Shown: positions 1 to 6,426 of the stretch, in pieces
Layout: every line of letters starts with the position of its first letter
How positions within the stretch are numbered: the stretch's first letter is position 1
Assembly: GCA_045592165.1 (NCBI GenBank)
Contig: JAZNUG010000038.1
Location: 1-8,697 of the forward strand
Length of the DNA stretch: 8,697 nt
Direction of reading: 5' to 3'
Origin: SFEL01 sp045592165
GTDB lineage: Bacteria; Bacillota; Clostridia; Christensenellales; CAG-138
Position numbers and translations under genes: made by a program
The notes under the pieces: generated by a model
Databases searched by the model: none
What the model saw: the letters and a program-made list of their open reading frames with translations, nothing else
Told to the model about the DNA's origin: nothing

Positions 1-28
1 GTGGGTTCGAGCCCCTCCATCCCCACCA
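1..28 (+). tRNA. tRNA, 3' fragment (identity not determined)
   Basis: The window opens inside a tRNA gene. A T-loop TTCGAGC (6-12) lies between T-stem strands GTGGG (1-5) and CCCTC (13-17), followed by the 3' acceptor strand CATCCCC (18-24), discriminator A (25) and an encoded CCA (26-28). The 5' acceptor strand outside the window should read about GGGGATG. By this alignment the second T-stem pair is T opposite T, a mismatch. The base at position 70 is C, so the G3-U70 pair that marks alanine tRNAs would be absent; tRNA-Ala is therefore unlikely despite the similar acceptor arm. The anticodon lies outside the window. Confidence 0.88.
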
Positions 29-32
29 ATAG

Positions 33-60
33 AAAAGGCATCCTTTGAGGATGCCTTTTG
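33..60 (+). terminator. Rho-independent terminator after the tRNA
   Basis: A seven-base-pair stem GGCATCC (37-43) / GGATGCC (49-55) with loop TTTGA is flanked by AAAA before and TTTTGTCTTTG after. It lies five bases after the tRNA CCA end, the expected place for a tRNA operon terminator. The A-run on the left means it could also act on the opposite strand. Confidence 0.85.
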
Positions 61-69
61 TCTTTGAGT

Positions 70-95
70 AAAAACGCCGCCCGTTACAGGCGGCA
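70..95 (-). terminator. Terminator of the MATE transporter gene
   Basis: GCCGCC (76-81) pairs with GGCGGC (89-94) across a seven-base loop. Read on the minus strand the stem is followed by GTTTTTAC, a short U-tract. It begins seven bases beyond the stop codon of the MATE gene and lies back to back with the tRNA terminator. Confidence 0.8.
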
Positions 96-101
96 ATTTT
101 A

Positions 102-1433
102 CTATGATTTCTTTATAATACCCAACTCACGCCGTTTGTACAGCGCCCTGATGCCCATCATCAGCAACAGGAAGCACCAGGATATGCCCTCGGCCAAAGC
201 CACGGTCCGGCCGGCAAAGAAGGGCCGCAGCAGGAAGGAAAAAACGATACGGGTAATAAGGGTGGCTATACCCGCCATACTGCAAAAGCTGATATCCCCT
301 ATGCCTTCAAGAGAACTGCGGAGCACAGTTGCAATACCGAATATTACATAGAAATTTGAAAGATCGCGGAAGAATCGCCTTCCTGCCTCAAGAGCTTCCC
401 CTGTAACGCCAAAGACAGCAACAAACTCAGCACCCAGGAAAAACATACCTACGGACAATACGGCTGCAATCGCAAACACAATTACTACACCTGTATTGAG
501 ACAATTCTTTATCCTGCTGGTATCATCGGCACCCTTGGCCCGGGCTACCATGCTGGATACGGCTGCTCCCATGTTGATAACAGGCAGCAGCATTATGGAA
601 TCCACCCTGTATGCGGTGGTAATAGCAAGGACTGTGGATGCGCCGAATCCGTTCATGAAATTCTGAAGCACCAGATTGCCAAAGGATGTTACACTGTTTT
701 GTATGGTGGGAGGCACGCTGAATGAAAGGCCCTCTTTGATTATCGACCTTTCGATGCCCTTATCTTCCCGATTCACGGAAAGCTGAACATATTTGCGGGT
801 ACTGTATATTACGATGAATACCGTCATGGCGGCCTGTGATATTACCGTAGCCATTGCCGCACCGCCAACGCCATAGGGCAGTATCACAACAAACAGTATA
901 TCAAGGGCAATATTCAGCCCGGAAGACAGCAGCACCGCGTAAAATGACAGCTTTGTGTTGCCAACAGCCCTCAGGAGCGCCGCATAAAGATTGTATACCG
1001 CAAGAAACGGGATACCTATGAGCACTATTTTTAAATACTGCAGGGAATAGTCAAATATCTCCGCGGGCGTGTTCATCAGAGTAAGAATAGGCCCGGCAAA
1101 AACTATACCGCCCACTGAAAGCAAAGTATATGCGCCGCATAACACAGGCAAAAAGCTTGCGAGTATCCTGCGTATTTTATCCGCATTTCCCCTGCCGTAT
1201 TCCTGAGCGGCCATTATGGACAGGCCGAGGGTAAAGCCCAATATGGTGTTTATGAAAAAATAAGATAGGGAATGAGTAGCGCCGATTGAGCCAAGCTGCA
1301 GTTCGCCTTCGGCATGCCCCACGATAAAGGCATCCGCCCAGCTATAAAGCTGCTGCAATACGCCGCTGAGTATCAGCGGCATGCTGAACCTTATCAGCTC
1401 GCCGGCTATTGATCTGCTTCCCTTTCCCTTCAT
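102..1433 (-). CDS. MATE family efflux transporter
   Basis: Integral membrane exporter of the multidrug and toxin extrusion family (MOP superfamily), which generally expels cationic drugs or metabolites in exchange for Na+ or H+. The 443-residue length and about twelve hydrophobic segments fit a complete member. The N-terminal stretch with PLILSGVLQQLYSWADAFIVG is the usual first helix of the family, and the central segment LNIALDILFV followed by GVGGAAMATVISQ is another typical signature. The frame extends upstream to 1490. I chose the ATG at 1433 because GGAAGGG (1442-1448) lies eight bases before it, whereas an ATG at 1490 would fall only about ten bases from the predicted transcript start and inside a hairpin. 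Isoleucine is mostly ATA here, unlike in dnaK. It is monocistronic: promoter at 1507-1534, terminator at 76-94. The substrate cannot be told from sequence. Confidence 0.92.
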   Translation of the reverse strand: MKGKGSRSIAGELIRFSMPLILSGVLQQLYSWADAFIVGHAEGELQLGSIGATHSLSYFFINTILGFTLGLSIMAAQEYGRGNADKIRRILASFLPVLCGAYTLLSVGGIVFAGPILTLMNTPAEIFDYSLQYLKIVLIGIPFLAVYNLYAALLRAVGNTKLSFYAVLLSSGLNIALDILFVVILPYGVGGAAMATVISQAAMTVFIVIYSTRKYVQLSVNREDKGIERSIIKEGLSFSVPPTIQNSVTSFGNLVLQNFMNGFGASTVLAITTAYRVDSIMLLPVINMGAAVSSMVARAKGADDTSRIKNCLNTGVVIVFAIAAVLSVGMFFLGAEFVAVFGVTGEALEAGRRFFRDLSNFYVIFGIATVLRSSLEGIGDISFCSMAGIATLITRIVFSFLLRPFFAGRTVALAEGISWCFLLLMMGIRALYKRRELGIIKKS

Positions 1434-1441
1434 AACAGCAA

Positions 1442-1448
1442 CCCTTCC
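1442..1448 (-). promoter_or_regulatory. Ribosome binding site deciding the MATE start
   Basis: On the minus strand GGAAGGG ends eight bases before the ATG at 1433. No comparable site precedes the in-frame ATG at 1490, so this motif fixes the start. Confidence 0.65.
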
Positions 1449-1456
1449 GCTTAATA

Positions 1457-1492
1457 AAATGCTGCACAAGCATATGGCCTTATGCAGCATTT
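1457..1492 (-). promoter_or_regulatory. Leader hairpin in the MATE 5' UTR (possible attenuator)
   Basis: AAATGCTGCA (minus strand, 1492-1483) pairs perfectly over ten bases with TGCAGCATTT (1466-1457), leaving a 16-base loop. The downstream arm runs into TTTTATTA on the minus strand, a weak U-rich tail. An alternative small stem, GCATA (1470-1474) with TATGC (1481-1485), shares bases with the outer stem, so the two cannot form fully together. The structure would begin about eight bases from the predicted transcript start and end about nine bases before the ribosome binding site. Its function is inference: a conditional terminator, an RNA stability element, or neither. Confidence 0.5.
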
Positions 1493-1506
1493 ATCACTCT
1501 TAAATC

Positions 1507-1534
1507 ATTATAGCATCCGCCATAGTAAAATCAA
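1507..1534 (-). promoter_or_regulatory. Sigma-A-type promoter for the MATE gene
   Basis: On the minus strand: -35 box TTGATT (1534-1529), a 16-base spacer, and a consensus -10 box TATAAT (1512-1507) preceded by TGC, an extended -10 motif. Transcription should start near 1500, giving a leader of about 67 bases before the ATG at 1433. Confidence 0.75.
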
Positions 1535-1570
1535 GGCAATTTGCACCTTTTCCCCACATATTCGCCATAC

Positions 1571-1599
1571 TTGACTAATTATACATGCAGTGATAATAT
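1571..1599 (+). promoter_or_regulatory. Sigma-A-type promoter for the EamA gene
   Basis: The -35 box TTGACT (1571-1576) is followed by a 17-base spacer and the -10 box TAATAT (1594-1599). The expected transcript start is near 1606. It is divergent from the MATE promoter, with about 36 bases between the two -35 boxes. Confidence 0.75.
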
Positions 1600-1602
1600 A
1601 TT

Positions 1603-1621
1603 TTTTAATTGTTAATTATAA
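1603..1621. promoter_or_regulatory. Candidate operator: AT-rich inverted repeat over the EamA start site
   Basis: TAATT (1606-1610) and AATTA (1614-1618) form a perfect inverted repeat around GTT. Outside one mismatch it extends with TT / AA. It lies just after the -10 box and covers the predicted transcript start, where a repressor could act. In such AT-rich DNA a repeat of this size may be chance. Confidence 0.25.
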
Positions 1622-1656
1622 TGCCGCTGCTTAAGGCGGCGAAAGCGAGAGAACAC

Positions 1657-2526
1657 ATGCTTAACCGTTTCAAGGATCCCCGCATCATGATGATAGTGTC
1701 CATGGCCGTATTTGGCACACTGGGCCCCTTTGTCAGGAATATCTCGGTATCCTCCAGCGAGCTTGCTCTGTACAGGGCAATTCTGGCCGCTCTTCTTATA
1801 TCCGTATATTTTCTTATTACAAAGCAGCGAATAGACTTTAAGGCCATCCGCAAGGAGGCGCCTGTTCTGCTGCTGTCCGGCGTTGCTATGGGCATAAACT
1901 GGATACTGCTGTTTGAAGCATATAAATACACCACCGTATCCGTGGCCACCCTCAGCTATTACTTTGCCCCTGTAATAGTTACTGCGGTATGCCCCCTGCT
2001 GTTTAAGGAAAAGCTGACAGCCCGGCAGATAATCTGCTTTGTAATGTCCACAGTGGGCCTTGTGCTGCTCATCGGCATCACCGACCTTGACGGCGGCAGC
2101 ACCAGCCTTAAAGGTATCGCATTCGGCCTTGGCGCAGCGTTGTTCTACGCCATGGTAATACTGTTCAATAAGTTTATCAAAGGCGTTGCAGGCATTCAGC
2201 GCACCATGCTCCAGTTTATCTCTGCAATAGCCGTTCTGCTTCCTTACGTGCTCCTCACCGGCGGAATAACCCTCGCCTCCATGAACAGCACCGGCTGGGT
2301 ATGCCTGCTGGTAGTCGGTCTTTTCCACACCGGCGTATGCTATTGTCTGTATTTCTCCTCCCTTAAGGAGCTGCCGGGGCAAGAAGCCGCCATACTCAGC
2401 TATATAGACCCCCTCGTGGCCCTGCTGGTATCGGTATTCGTCCTTGGTGAGCAGATACTGCCCATACAGATACTGGGCGGCCTGATGATACTGGGCTTTA
2501 CCCTGTGGAACGAGCTCAAATCCTGA
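1657..2526 (+). CDS. DMT superfamily transporter, EamA family
   Basis: Inner-membrane permease of the drug/metabolite transporter superfamily. Members have ten transmembrane helices in two repeated EamA halves and export metabolites or amino acids. From the ATG at 1657 the product is 289 residues, a normal family length, with the first half at about residues 7-140 and the second at about 150-285, beginning GIAFGLGAALFYAMVILFNKF. The reading frame opens earlier (TTG at 1609, ATG at 1621), but those codons sit only 3 to 15 bases from the predicted transcript start and lack a ribosome binding site. A weak purine-rich GAGAGA precedes 1657, so the start is probable rather than certain. The gene stands alone between its promoter at 1571-1599 and the terminator at 2547-2571. 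Substrate unknown. Confidence 0.9.
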   Translation: MLNRFKDPRIMMIVSMAVFGTLGPFVRNISVSSSELALYRAILAALLISVYFLITKQRIDFKAIRKEAPVLLLSGVAMGINWILLFEAYKYTTVSVATLSYYFAPVIVTAVCPLLFKEKLTARQIICFVMSTVGLVLLIGITDLDGGSTSLKGIAFGLGAALFYAMVILFNKFIKGVAGIQRTMLQFISAIAVLLPYVLLTGGITLASMNSTGWVCLLVVGLFHTGVCYCLYFSSLKELPGQEAAILSYIDPLVALLVSVFVLGEQILPIQILGGLMILGFTLWNELKS

Positions 2527-2546
2527 ACAGAATAAAAATGCAAACC

Positions 2547-2571
2547 AAAAGGCCGGGGTTTCCGGCCTTTT
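2547..2571. terminator. Bidirectional terminator after the EamA gene
   Basis: AAAAGGCCGG (2547-2556) and CCGGCCTTTT (2562-2571) are perfect ten-base complements around the loop GGTTT. A-run and T-run on opposite sides let it act on both strands. It lies 20 bases after the EamA stop codon. Confidence 0.9.
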
Positions 2572-2599
2572 ATATTGGCTCAACGTCTTTAATCTTTTA

Positions 2600-2635
2600 T
2601 AAAAAAACTAAAAGGCCAGATGTTATCCGGCCTTT
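2600..2635 (-). terminator. Terminator of the rpsU transcript
   Basis: AAAGGCC (2611-2617) pairs with GGCCTTT (2629-2635), with an inner GAT/ATC stem around loop GTT after one mismatch. On the minus strand the stem is followed by TTTTAG and then seven Ts (2607-2601), a strong U-tract. It faces the EamA terminator from the opposite direction and shares its GGCC...CCGGCC stem sequence. Confidence 0.87.
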
Positions 2636-2729
2636 ATGTCGCTTGTTGTGTTTGATGTCCTTGCCCTCAGCACGATTGCCTATCGGAATGCCGGGAAGGT
2701 ATAGCTCCCGAGCAAATTATTTTTTGAAA

Positions 2730-2900
2730 TTAATACTTACGCTTTCTGGCGGCTTCCGCCTTCTTCTTGCGCTTTACGCTGGGCTTTTCATAGTGTTCAC
2801 GACGACGTACTTCTGCCAAGATACCGCTGCGGGCAGTCTTGCGCTTAAACCGTTTAAGAGCACTTTCCAGGGACTCGTTTTCACCTACGCGAATTTCCAT
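2730..2900 (-). CDS. rpsU: 30S ribosomal protein S21
   Basis: Small basic protein of the ribosomal small subunit platform; in the family it helps 16S rRNA base pair with the Shine-Dalgarno sequence of mRNA. The 56 residues match the usual S21 length and nearly every position is recognisable: MEIRVGENESLESALKRFKR, then a RSGILAEVRRREHYEKPS core and a lysine/arginine-rich tail ending RKRKY. The open frame extends upstream to 2927, but the ATG at 2900 matches the family N-terminus and has GGAGGG six bases before it. It lies 131 bases after the HIT gene and has its own strong promoter at 2972-3000, so it can be expressed independently of the prmA-HIT unit. No terminator separates HIT from rpsU, so read-through from upstream is also possible. 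Confidence 0.97.
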   Translation of the reverse strand: MEIRVGENESLESALKRFKRKTARSGILAEVRRREHYEKPSVKRKKKAEAARKRKY

Positions 2901-2906
2901 CAATTT

Positions 2907-2912
2907 CCCTCC
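2907..2912 (-). promoter_or_regulatory. Ribosome binding site deciding the rpsU start
   Basis: On the minus strand GGAGGG, within a longer GGGGAGGG run, ends six bases before the ATG at 2900. This rules out the upstream in-frame start at 2927, which would place this site inside the coding region. Confidence 0.85.
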
Positions 2913-2920
2913 CCTCTGAT

Positions 2921-2945
2921 GCAACATAGCAAATCATGCCGTTGC
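2921..2945 (-). promoter_or_regulatory. Possible hairpin in the rpsU leader
   Basis: On the minus strand GCAAC (2945-2941) can pair with GTTGC (2925-2921), continued by CAT/AT pairing across a small bulge. It sits in the roughly 65-base leader between the predicted transcript start (near 2965) and the GGAGGG site, ending about eight bases before it. The stem is short and imperfect. A role in S21 autoregulation is only a guess. Confidence 0.3.
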
Positions 2946-2971
2946 GCGAGCATAGAAATCCAAACAAAGCT

Positions 2972-3000
2972 ATTATACTTGATACCTTTGTTCAAGTCAA
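2972..3000 (-). promoter_or_regulatory. Strong sigma-A-type promoter for rpsU
   Basis: On the minus strand: -35 box TTGACT (3000-2995), a 17-base spacer, and the consensus -10 box TATAAT (2977-2972). It is the closest match to consensus in the window, as expected for a ribosomal protein gene. Confidence 0.85.
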
Positions 3001-3031
3001 CAACAATATTTATCTGTTTTTCTTTATATAT

Positions 3032-3376
3032 TTAGCCTGCAGGCCAGCCGTGTTCCCTGCCGCCGGTCAGATGCAGATGCAGATGAGGTACGGACTGTCC
3101 GCCATCCTTGCCGGTGTTAATAACCAGACGGAAGCCCTTTTCGGCAACGCCCAGTTCATTTGCCAGCCTGGATGCAACCTGGAACATATGGCCTACAACA
3201 CAGCTCTCCTCAGCGGGAACAGCCAGTATGCTCTCATAATGCTTCTTGGGCACTATAAGTACATGCACGGGAGCCTGGGGCTCCAGATCGTAAAAGGCAA
3301 TCACTTTGTCATCTTCGTAAGCCTTGTTGGTGGGGATTTCACCGTTGGCTATCATGCAGAAAATGCACTTATCCAT
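3032..3376 (-). CDS. HIT family (histidine triad) nucleotide hydrolase
   Basis: Cytosolic homodimeric protein of the histidine triad superfamily, HINT branch; members hydrolyse nucleoside phosphoramidates or aminoacyl-adenylates. The catalytic triad motif is visible as HLHLH (98-102) within GGQSVPHLHLHLTGG, followed by the usual C-terminal GWPAG. An N-terminal CIFC (4-7) fits the zinc-binding cysteines of many HIT proteins. The 114-residue length is normal for HINT. A perfect AGGAGG (3384-3389) lies seven bases before the ATG, so the start is secure. The gene begins 22 bases after mtaB and probably shares its transcript. HIT genes recur beside rpsU in Firmicutes, but its physiological substrate here is unknown. 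Confidence 0.94.
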   Translation of the reverse strand: MDKCIFCMIANGEIPTNKAYEDDKVIAFYDLEPQAPVHVLIVPKKHYESILAVPAEESCVVGHMFQVASRLANELGVAEKGFRLVINTGKDGGQSVPHLHLHLTGGREHGWPAG

Positions 3377-3398
3377 TTTGTTTCCTCCTGTGATTATA

Positions 3399-4685
3399 TT
3401 AAATTAAATCTCCTATTATTTTGTTATCCTGTACTTCGGTTATCCTTGCTTTTACTATGCATCCGGCCATGGATCCGTCAGCACCCCGTACGCCTGCCCT
3501 TGCGTAGGTATCGGTATAGCCGCTCATAAGGCCGTCTTCCATCTCCTCCAGAAGAACCTCGCACTCTTTGCCAAGATATCCCTCAAGATATTCCCTTTCA
3601 AGTTCGGCACCTGCAGCAATAAGCTCTGCCGCCCGGCGGGATTTTTCGCTGTTGGGCAGCTGATTCGGCATGGAAAAAGCAACCGTGCCTTCCCTTCTGG
3701 AATATGGGAAAACATGCATCCTTGCAAAACCTACCCTGCGGACAAAGGCCATCGTTTCCGCAAACTCATCCTGGGTTTCGCCGGGGAAGCCCGCAATAAC
3801 ATCAGTGGTTATGGCACATCCCGGCATAGCCTCCCGGAGCATATCCACACAGCGCATGTATACGGCAGTATCGTAGCGGCGGTTCATCCGCTTAAGCACG
3901 CCGTCGCTGCCGCTCTGCATGGACAGATGGAACTGGCGGCAGATCTTGGGATTATCCCTCAGGGCTGCCACAAACTCATCCGTCAGCAGCTGAGGCTCAA
4001 GGGAACCCAGTCGCACCCGCTTTATGCCTTCGATATCATCTGCCTGGGCAATAGCATCAAGAAGAGTGGTTCCGTCCTGCATGTCCTTACCGTAGGACAT
4101 GAGATGAATACCGGTAAGTACGACCTCTGTATATCCGTTTTTCTCCAGCAGGCGCAGGTTGTTTTTGATATTGTCAAGGCTGCGGGAACGCAGCGGCCCT
4201 CTGGCATAGGGAATTATGCAATATGTGCAATACCTGTCGCAGCCCTCCTGTATTTTCAGATGGGCGCGGGTAAGGCCTTCCCGGGTGGCAATAAGCTCCT
4301 CGAATTCATGCTCATCCTTAAGGGAGCCAACAGCGTTGTAATTTCCTTCGGCCAGCTGCTCCACAAGCTCTACAACGTGATTTCTGTCCTTTGACCCTAT
4401 CACAAGGCTTACGCCCGGCAGTGCCAGCACTTCCTCCGGCGCTCTCTGGGAATAGCATCCCGCAACCACGATTTTTGCATCGGGATTTTTTCCATGGGCA
4501 CGGGATATTATCTGACGGGACTTTTTATCTCCGGTTGCAGTAACTGTGCAGGTGTTTATAACGTAAACATCCGCAATCTCCTCAAAGTCGACGGTTTCAT
4601 AGCCCGCCCCTTCAAAGAGCTCCCGCATGGCCTGGGTATCGTATTGGTTAACCTTGCAGCCCAGCGTATAAAAGGCAGCCTTCAT
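3399..4685 (-). CDS. mtaB: tRNA (N6-threonylcarbamoyladenosine(37)-C2)-methylthiotransferase MtaB
   Basis: Radical SAM enzyme that converts t6A to ms2t6A at position 37 of ANN-decoding tRNAs, improving decoding. From the ATG at 4685 it is 428 residues. The N-terminal methylthiotransferase domain carries the three cysteines that bind the auxiliary Fe-S cluster, C10 (GCKVN), C46 (NTCTVT) and C77 (GCYSQ). The radical SAM motif is C149-x3-C153-x2-C156 (EGCDRYCTYC). A TRAM-type RNA-binding domain is expected at the C-terminus, about 365-428. The N-terminal TLGCKVNQYD and the operon with prmA and rsmE favour MtaB over MiaB or RimO. TTG at 4688 directly precedes the ATG and could also serve as start. 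Its GAGGAA ribosome site lies in the last codons of rsmE, so translation is probably coupled. Confidence 0.94.
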   Translation of the reverse strand: MKAAFYTLGCKVNQYDTQAMRELFEGAGYETVDFEEIADVYVINTCTVTATGDKKSRQIISRAHGKNPDAKIVVAGCYSQRAPEEVLALPGVSLVIGSKDRNHVVELVEQLAEGNYNAVGSLKDEHEFEELIATREGLTRAHLKIQEGCDRYCTYCIIPYARGPLRSRSLDNIKNNLRLLEKNGYTEVVLTGIHLMSYGKDMQDGTTLLDAIAQADDIEGIKRVRLGSLEPQLLTDEFVAALRDNPKICRQFHLSMQSGSDGVLKRMNRRYDTAVYMRCVDMLREAMPGCAITTDVIAGFPGETQDEFAETMAFVRRVGFARMHVFPYSRREGTVAFSMPNQLPNSEKSRRAAELIAAGAELEREYLEGYLGKECEVLLEEMEDGLMSGYTDTYARAGVRGADGSMAGCIVKARITEVQDNKIIGDLI

Positions 4686-4688
4686 CAA

Positions 4689-5417
4689 TTATTCCTCTAT
4701 TTCATACAGTATCATGGCCAGCGCCGCCATGCCGGCGGTTTCGGTGCGGAGTATCCTCGGGCCAAGGGTAACGGCTTTGCCGCCCTTTTGTGTCAGCAGC
4801 TCCACTTCGCTGCTCTCAAGGCCGCCTTCGGGGCCTATTACTATGGCTATATCCTTAGCCTGCATATTTGCCCTGAGCAGGGATTTGAGGGTATTGCCCT
4901 TCTCATCCTCATAGGCGATTATTATCAGGTCATGGCATGTCATATCTGCGGTTTTAAAGGTGGTCAGGTCGGCTATCTCAGGTATTCTGCCCCTGCCGCA
5001 CTGCTTTGCCGCCTCATATGCCACCCGCTGATATCGGGTGCGCTTGCCGCCGAATTCGCCGGGCTTAATCCGCACTATGCTGCGCTCTGCCGCAACAGGC
5101 ACTATTTCACTTATTCCCAGCTCCACGCACTTCTGCACTATAAGCTCCATCTTGTCCCCTTTGGGAAGCCCCTGATAAAGGGTTATCCTCCGGGAAGGCT
5201 CTGAAGCGCACTTTTCTTTGTAAAGTATGCCTAATGTTACTTCATCTTTGGTGATTTCATCTATGTGAGCAAGGTATTGATATCCTTCCCCATCGCAAAG
5301 CATCACCTTATCCCCGGGAGCCATGCGAAGCACCTTTGAAATATGCTTTACATCCTCGCCGGTAATAACGGCGGTATTATCCAGTATATCGGCCTTTTTT
5401 ACAAAGAACCTGTTCAT
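4689..5417 (-). CDS. rsmE: 16S rRNA (uracil(1498)-N(3))-methyltransferase RsmE
   Basis: SPOUT-class methyltransferase that adds a methyl group to N3 of U1498 in helix 44 of 16S rRNA, near the decoding site, on assembled 30S subunits with S-adenosylmethionine. The 242-residue length is typical. An N-terminal PUA-like RNA-binding domain covers about residues 1-70 (HISKVLRM is characteristic), followed by the knotted SPOUT domain with YQGLPKGDKME, the cofactor loop IGPEGG (about 194-199) and LGPRILRTETA (218-228). AGAGG lies six bases before the ATG and overlaps the final codons of prmA, three bases separating the prmA stop from this start. Its own stop is followed immediately by the mtaB start codons. 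This is a tightly packed, probably translationally coupled operon. Confidence 0.96.
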   Translation of the reverse strand: MNRFFVKKADILDNTAVITGEDVKHISKVLRMAPGDKVMLCDGEGYQYLAHIDEITKDEVTLGILYKEKCASEPSRRITLYQGLPKGDKMELIVQKCVELGISEIVPVAAERSIVRIKPGEFGGKRTRYQRVAYEAAKQCGRGRIPEIADLTTFKTADMTCHDLIIIAYEDEKGNTLKSLLRANMQAKDIAIVIGPEGGLESSEVELLTQKGGKAVTLGPRILRTETAGMAALAMILYEIEE

Positions 5418-5420
5418 GCT

Positions 5421-6392
5421 TTACCTCTTGGGACGGGCCATTACAGCGCGCCAGTCATCCCCTGCGCGTACTTCCAGCACCTCAAAGCCGTTCTCATCAA
5501 GCGCAGCCAGCACCTCATCCAGACGCTCGCCGATTATGCCGCTCATGATGTAACAGCCGTCAGGCTTGATCATGCGGGGAACTATCTTGGTAAGCTCTAT
5601 TATTACGGAAGCAACTATGTTTGCCGCTACCACGTCATACTGCTTTGCACAAAGTTTTTCCTGCAATGCGGTATCCGACAGCACATCGCCGATAAGCACA
5701 GTATACTTATCTTTGGAAATATCGTTCATTGCGGCGTTTTCATATGCTATCTTTTCTGCAATGGGATCAATATCCACAGCCAGCGCTTCCTTTGCACCCA
5801 GCAGCAGTGCGCCGATGGACAGTATGCCGCTGCCGCAGCCCAAGTCAATCATATCATCCCCGTCCCTGACGGTCTTTTCCAGGAACTCAAGGCACATACG
5901 GGTGGTATGATGGGAGCCTGTGCCAAAGGCCATTCCGGGATCAAGGGACAGTACGGTGCGTCCGGTGTCCTCCGCCTCCTCCCAGGAGGGGCGCACCAGC
6001 AGCCTTTCGCCTATTTCAAGAGGCTTGTAGTAAATCTTCCAGTTGTTTTCCCAGTCCTCATCGTCGGTAAGCCTTACAACGATATTGAGACTGCCCAGGT
6101 CAATGCCTACATCCATACCCCGAAGCTCCTCAAAGGAATCCTCGATGGCTTTTACGGTGGTCCTGTTATCCGCAACGTCTGCAATGTAAGCCTTTACACA
6201 GGGCTCCTCAGAGGCCACAAGGGCATCCATATCCGCATAATCCCAGTATTTGGCAGTATCATGAAGAAACTGCTCTATGCTCTCCCTGCCCTGCTCTATC
6301 ATTACCTGATTTATTCCCAGCATATCCAGCCTGGCACATACTGCATCCAGTCCCTGCTCTGTTGTAAATACGGTTACTTCCATCCATTTCAC
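5421..6392 (-). CDS. prmA: Ribosomal protein L11 methyltransferase PrmA
   Basis: SAM-dependent methyltransferase that trimethylates several amino groups of ribosomal protein L11. The 323 residues hold an N-terminal L11-recognition domain (about 1-100), a linker, and a Rossmann-fold catalytic domain. Visible motifs are DPGMAFGTGSHHTT (151-164), the cofactor-binding DLGCGSG (183-189), the acidic VDIDP (206-210), and AANIVA (256-261), equivalent to the usual NILA motif; the end GDDWRAVMARPKR is typical. I chose the GTG at 6392 over the ATG at 6383 because PrmA proteins usually begin MKWxEV and because GGGGGA (6400-6405) lies seven bases before the GTG. It is the first gene of the prmA-rsmE-mtaB-HIT unit, separated from dnaJ by a terminator. 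Confidence 0.96.
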   Translation of the reverse strand: MKWMEVTVFTTEQGLDAVCARLDMLGINQVMIEQGRESIEQFLHDTAKYWDYADMDALVASEEPCVKAYIADVADNRTTVKAIEDSFEELRGMDVGIDLGSLNIVVRLTDDEDWENNWKIYYKPLEIGERLLVRPSWEEAEDTGRTVLSLDPGMAFGTGSHHTTRMCLEFLEKTVRDGDDMIDLGCGSGILSIGALLLGAKEALAVDIDPIAEKIAYENAAMNDISKDKYTVLIGDVLSDTALQEKLCAKQYDVVAANIVASVIIELTKIVPRMIKPDGCYIMSGIIGERLDEVLAALDENGFEVLEVRAGDDWRAVMARPKR

Positions 6393-6399
6393 GGCAAAA

Positions 6400-6405
6400 T
6401 CCCCC
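6400..6405 (-). promoter_or_regulatory. Ribosome binding site supporting the GTG start of prmA
   Basis: On the minus strand GGGGGA ends seven bases before the GTG at 6392; the next in-frame ATG at 6383 would be 16 bases away, which is too far. Confidence 0.6.
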
Positions 6406-6426
6406 GCGCATATTATTCTAATTTAT

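Noticed and set aside
1434..1490. A 19-residue N-terminal extension of the MATE protein from the ATG at 1490
   Set aside because: It would start about ten bases from the predicted transcript start, lie within the leader hairpin and lack a ribosome site; the ATG at 1433 has one.
1612..2583. A 323-codon open frame on the minus strand opposite the EamA gene
   Set aside because: It mirrors the codon phase of a clear membrane transporter, has no family resemblance or ribosome site, and is rich in Gln, Tyr and His as expected of an antisense shadow.
2692..2710. CGGGA/TCCCG hairpin between rpsU and its terminator
   Set aside because: Only five pairs with a nine-base loop and no U-tract on the minus strand, so it is too weak to call a terminator.
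2936..5204. Several plus-strand open frames of 180-240 codons opposite HIT, mtaB and rsmE
   Set aside because: All lie antisense to well-supported genes and show shadow composition; none has independent signals.
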